Positions 63,869 through 64,000 of a DNA stretch of 64,000 nucleotides are shown here, piece by piece (within the stretch, counting starts at the first letter, position 1; each line of letters begins with the position of its first letter). Where the stretch lies: the NCBI RefSeq assembly GCF_005954645.2, contig NZ_CP040695.2, positions 2,604,001-2,668,000 of the forward strand, read 5' to 3'. This stretch comes from Nocardioides sp. S-1144 (lineage in GTDB: Bacteria > Actinomycetota > Actinomycetes > Propionibacteriales > Nocardioidaceae). The translations under genes and the position numbers were made by a program. Below the pieces are notes generated by a model. That model saw nothing but the letters and a program-made list of their open reading frames with translations, did no database searches and had not been told where the DNA came from.

Positions 63869-64000
63869 GCGATCGGCGCCTCGTCGAGGAGGCGCCCGCG
63901 CTGCTCGTCGATGTCGAAGTCGGGGGCCGGCCACTGCGGGTCGAGCCCGCGCAGGGCCTCCAGCAGGAGGGTGCCGATGGCCAGGTTGCGGAACCACTTC
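63865..64000 (-). CDS. C-terminus of a PPK2-like polyphosphate kinase (partial)
   Basis: 44 codons are visible from the right edge to a TGA at 63865: KWFRNLAIGTLLLEALRGLD then PQWPAPDFDIDEQRGRLLDE. The spacing of Trp/Arg, the amphipathic helix and LDPQWPxPDFD resemble the C-termini of PPK2-type polyphosphate:nucleotide phosphotransferases. The rest lies outside the window. It is first in a minus-strand operon with the HipA-like and DUF3037 genes. Confidence 0.55.
   Translation of the reverse strand, partial: KWFRNLAIGTLLLEALRGLDPQWPAPDFDIDEQRGRLLDEAPIA

Overview
The window is high-GC actinobacterial DNA, most likely from a Nocardioides-like member of the Propionibacteriales. This is inferred from codon usage, abundant GTG starts, an SsgA-family gene, an actinobacterial sulfur leader peptide and the gene families present. 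It has two unlike halves, split at a tRNA-Val(CAC) gene near 38.13-38.20 kb.

Left half (1-38.1 kb): a layered, partly decayed genome-defence island. From the left: a cytosine-5 methyltransferase with a nuclease-like C-terminal extension (432-3293, minus), a very large DEAD-box/DUF1998 helicase of the DruE type (3434-8920, minus) and a ~1,100-residue partner split by frameshifts (9019-12605, minus). Together these look like a Druantia type II module. A frameshifted NERD/UvrD-type helicase, a Vsr endonuclease and the wreck of a tyrosine recombinase follow. Next is an intact three-gene operon of a MORC/MutL-like ATPase, a Z1-domain NTPase and a PD-(D/E)XK nuclease (17876-22827, plus). Then come a broken restriction-endonuclease-like gene beside an intact second cytosine methyltransferase, a DUF2075 ATPase with an N-terminal nuclease-like segment, a nuclease remnant and a tandem pair of DUF262 (GmrSD-like) proteins. 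The half ends with a minus-strand operon of a Rad50-like ATPase, a small HEPN-like protein and a DUF4011-type helicase that is truncated and decayed.

Right half (38.1-64 kb): ordinary, densely packed chromosome with no broken gene. It holds an SsgA-like protein, a PabC-like aminotransferase, tRNA-Gly, tRNA-Cys and tRNA-Val, and a JetA-JetB-JetC (Wadjet/MksBEF) operon with no JetD nuclease in the window. Further right are a DUF559 protein, a potassium channel, a BrkB/YihY protein, a dicarboxylate transporter with a CitA/CitB-type two-component pair nearby, an APH-like kinase and glyA. The assimilatory sulfate-reduction operon follows: leader peptide, sulfite reductase, Zn-ribbon protein, APS/PAPS reductase and CbiX/SirB-like chelatase. 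A cluster of ~60-bp intergenic repeats and a DUF3037/HipA-like/PPK2-like group close the window.

How the parts fit: the island supplies methylation (two paralogous methyltransferases), mismatch repair of deaminated 5-methylcytosine (Vsr), nucleases and NTP-driven surveillance. Several modules are dead or incomplete while each has an intact neighbour, which suggests turnover at a tRNA-anchored hotspot. In the sulfur operon the chelatase makes the siroheme used by the sulfite reductase, and the CysH-type reductase supplies its sulfite. The leader peptide ends in a Cys codon lying in a hairpin stem, suggesting cysteine-responsive control.
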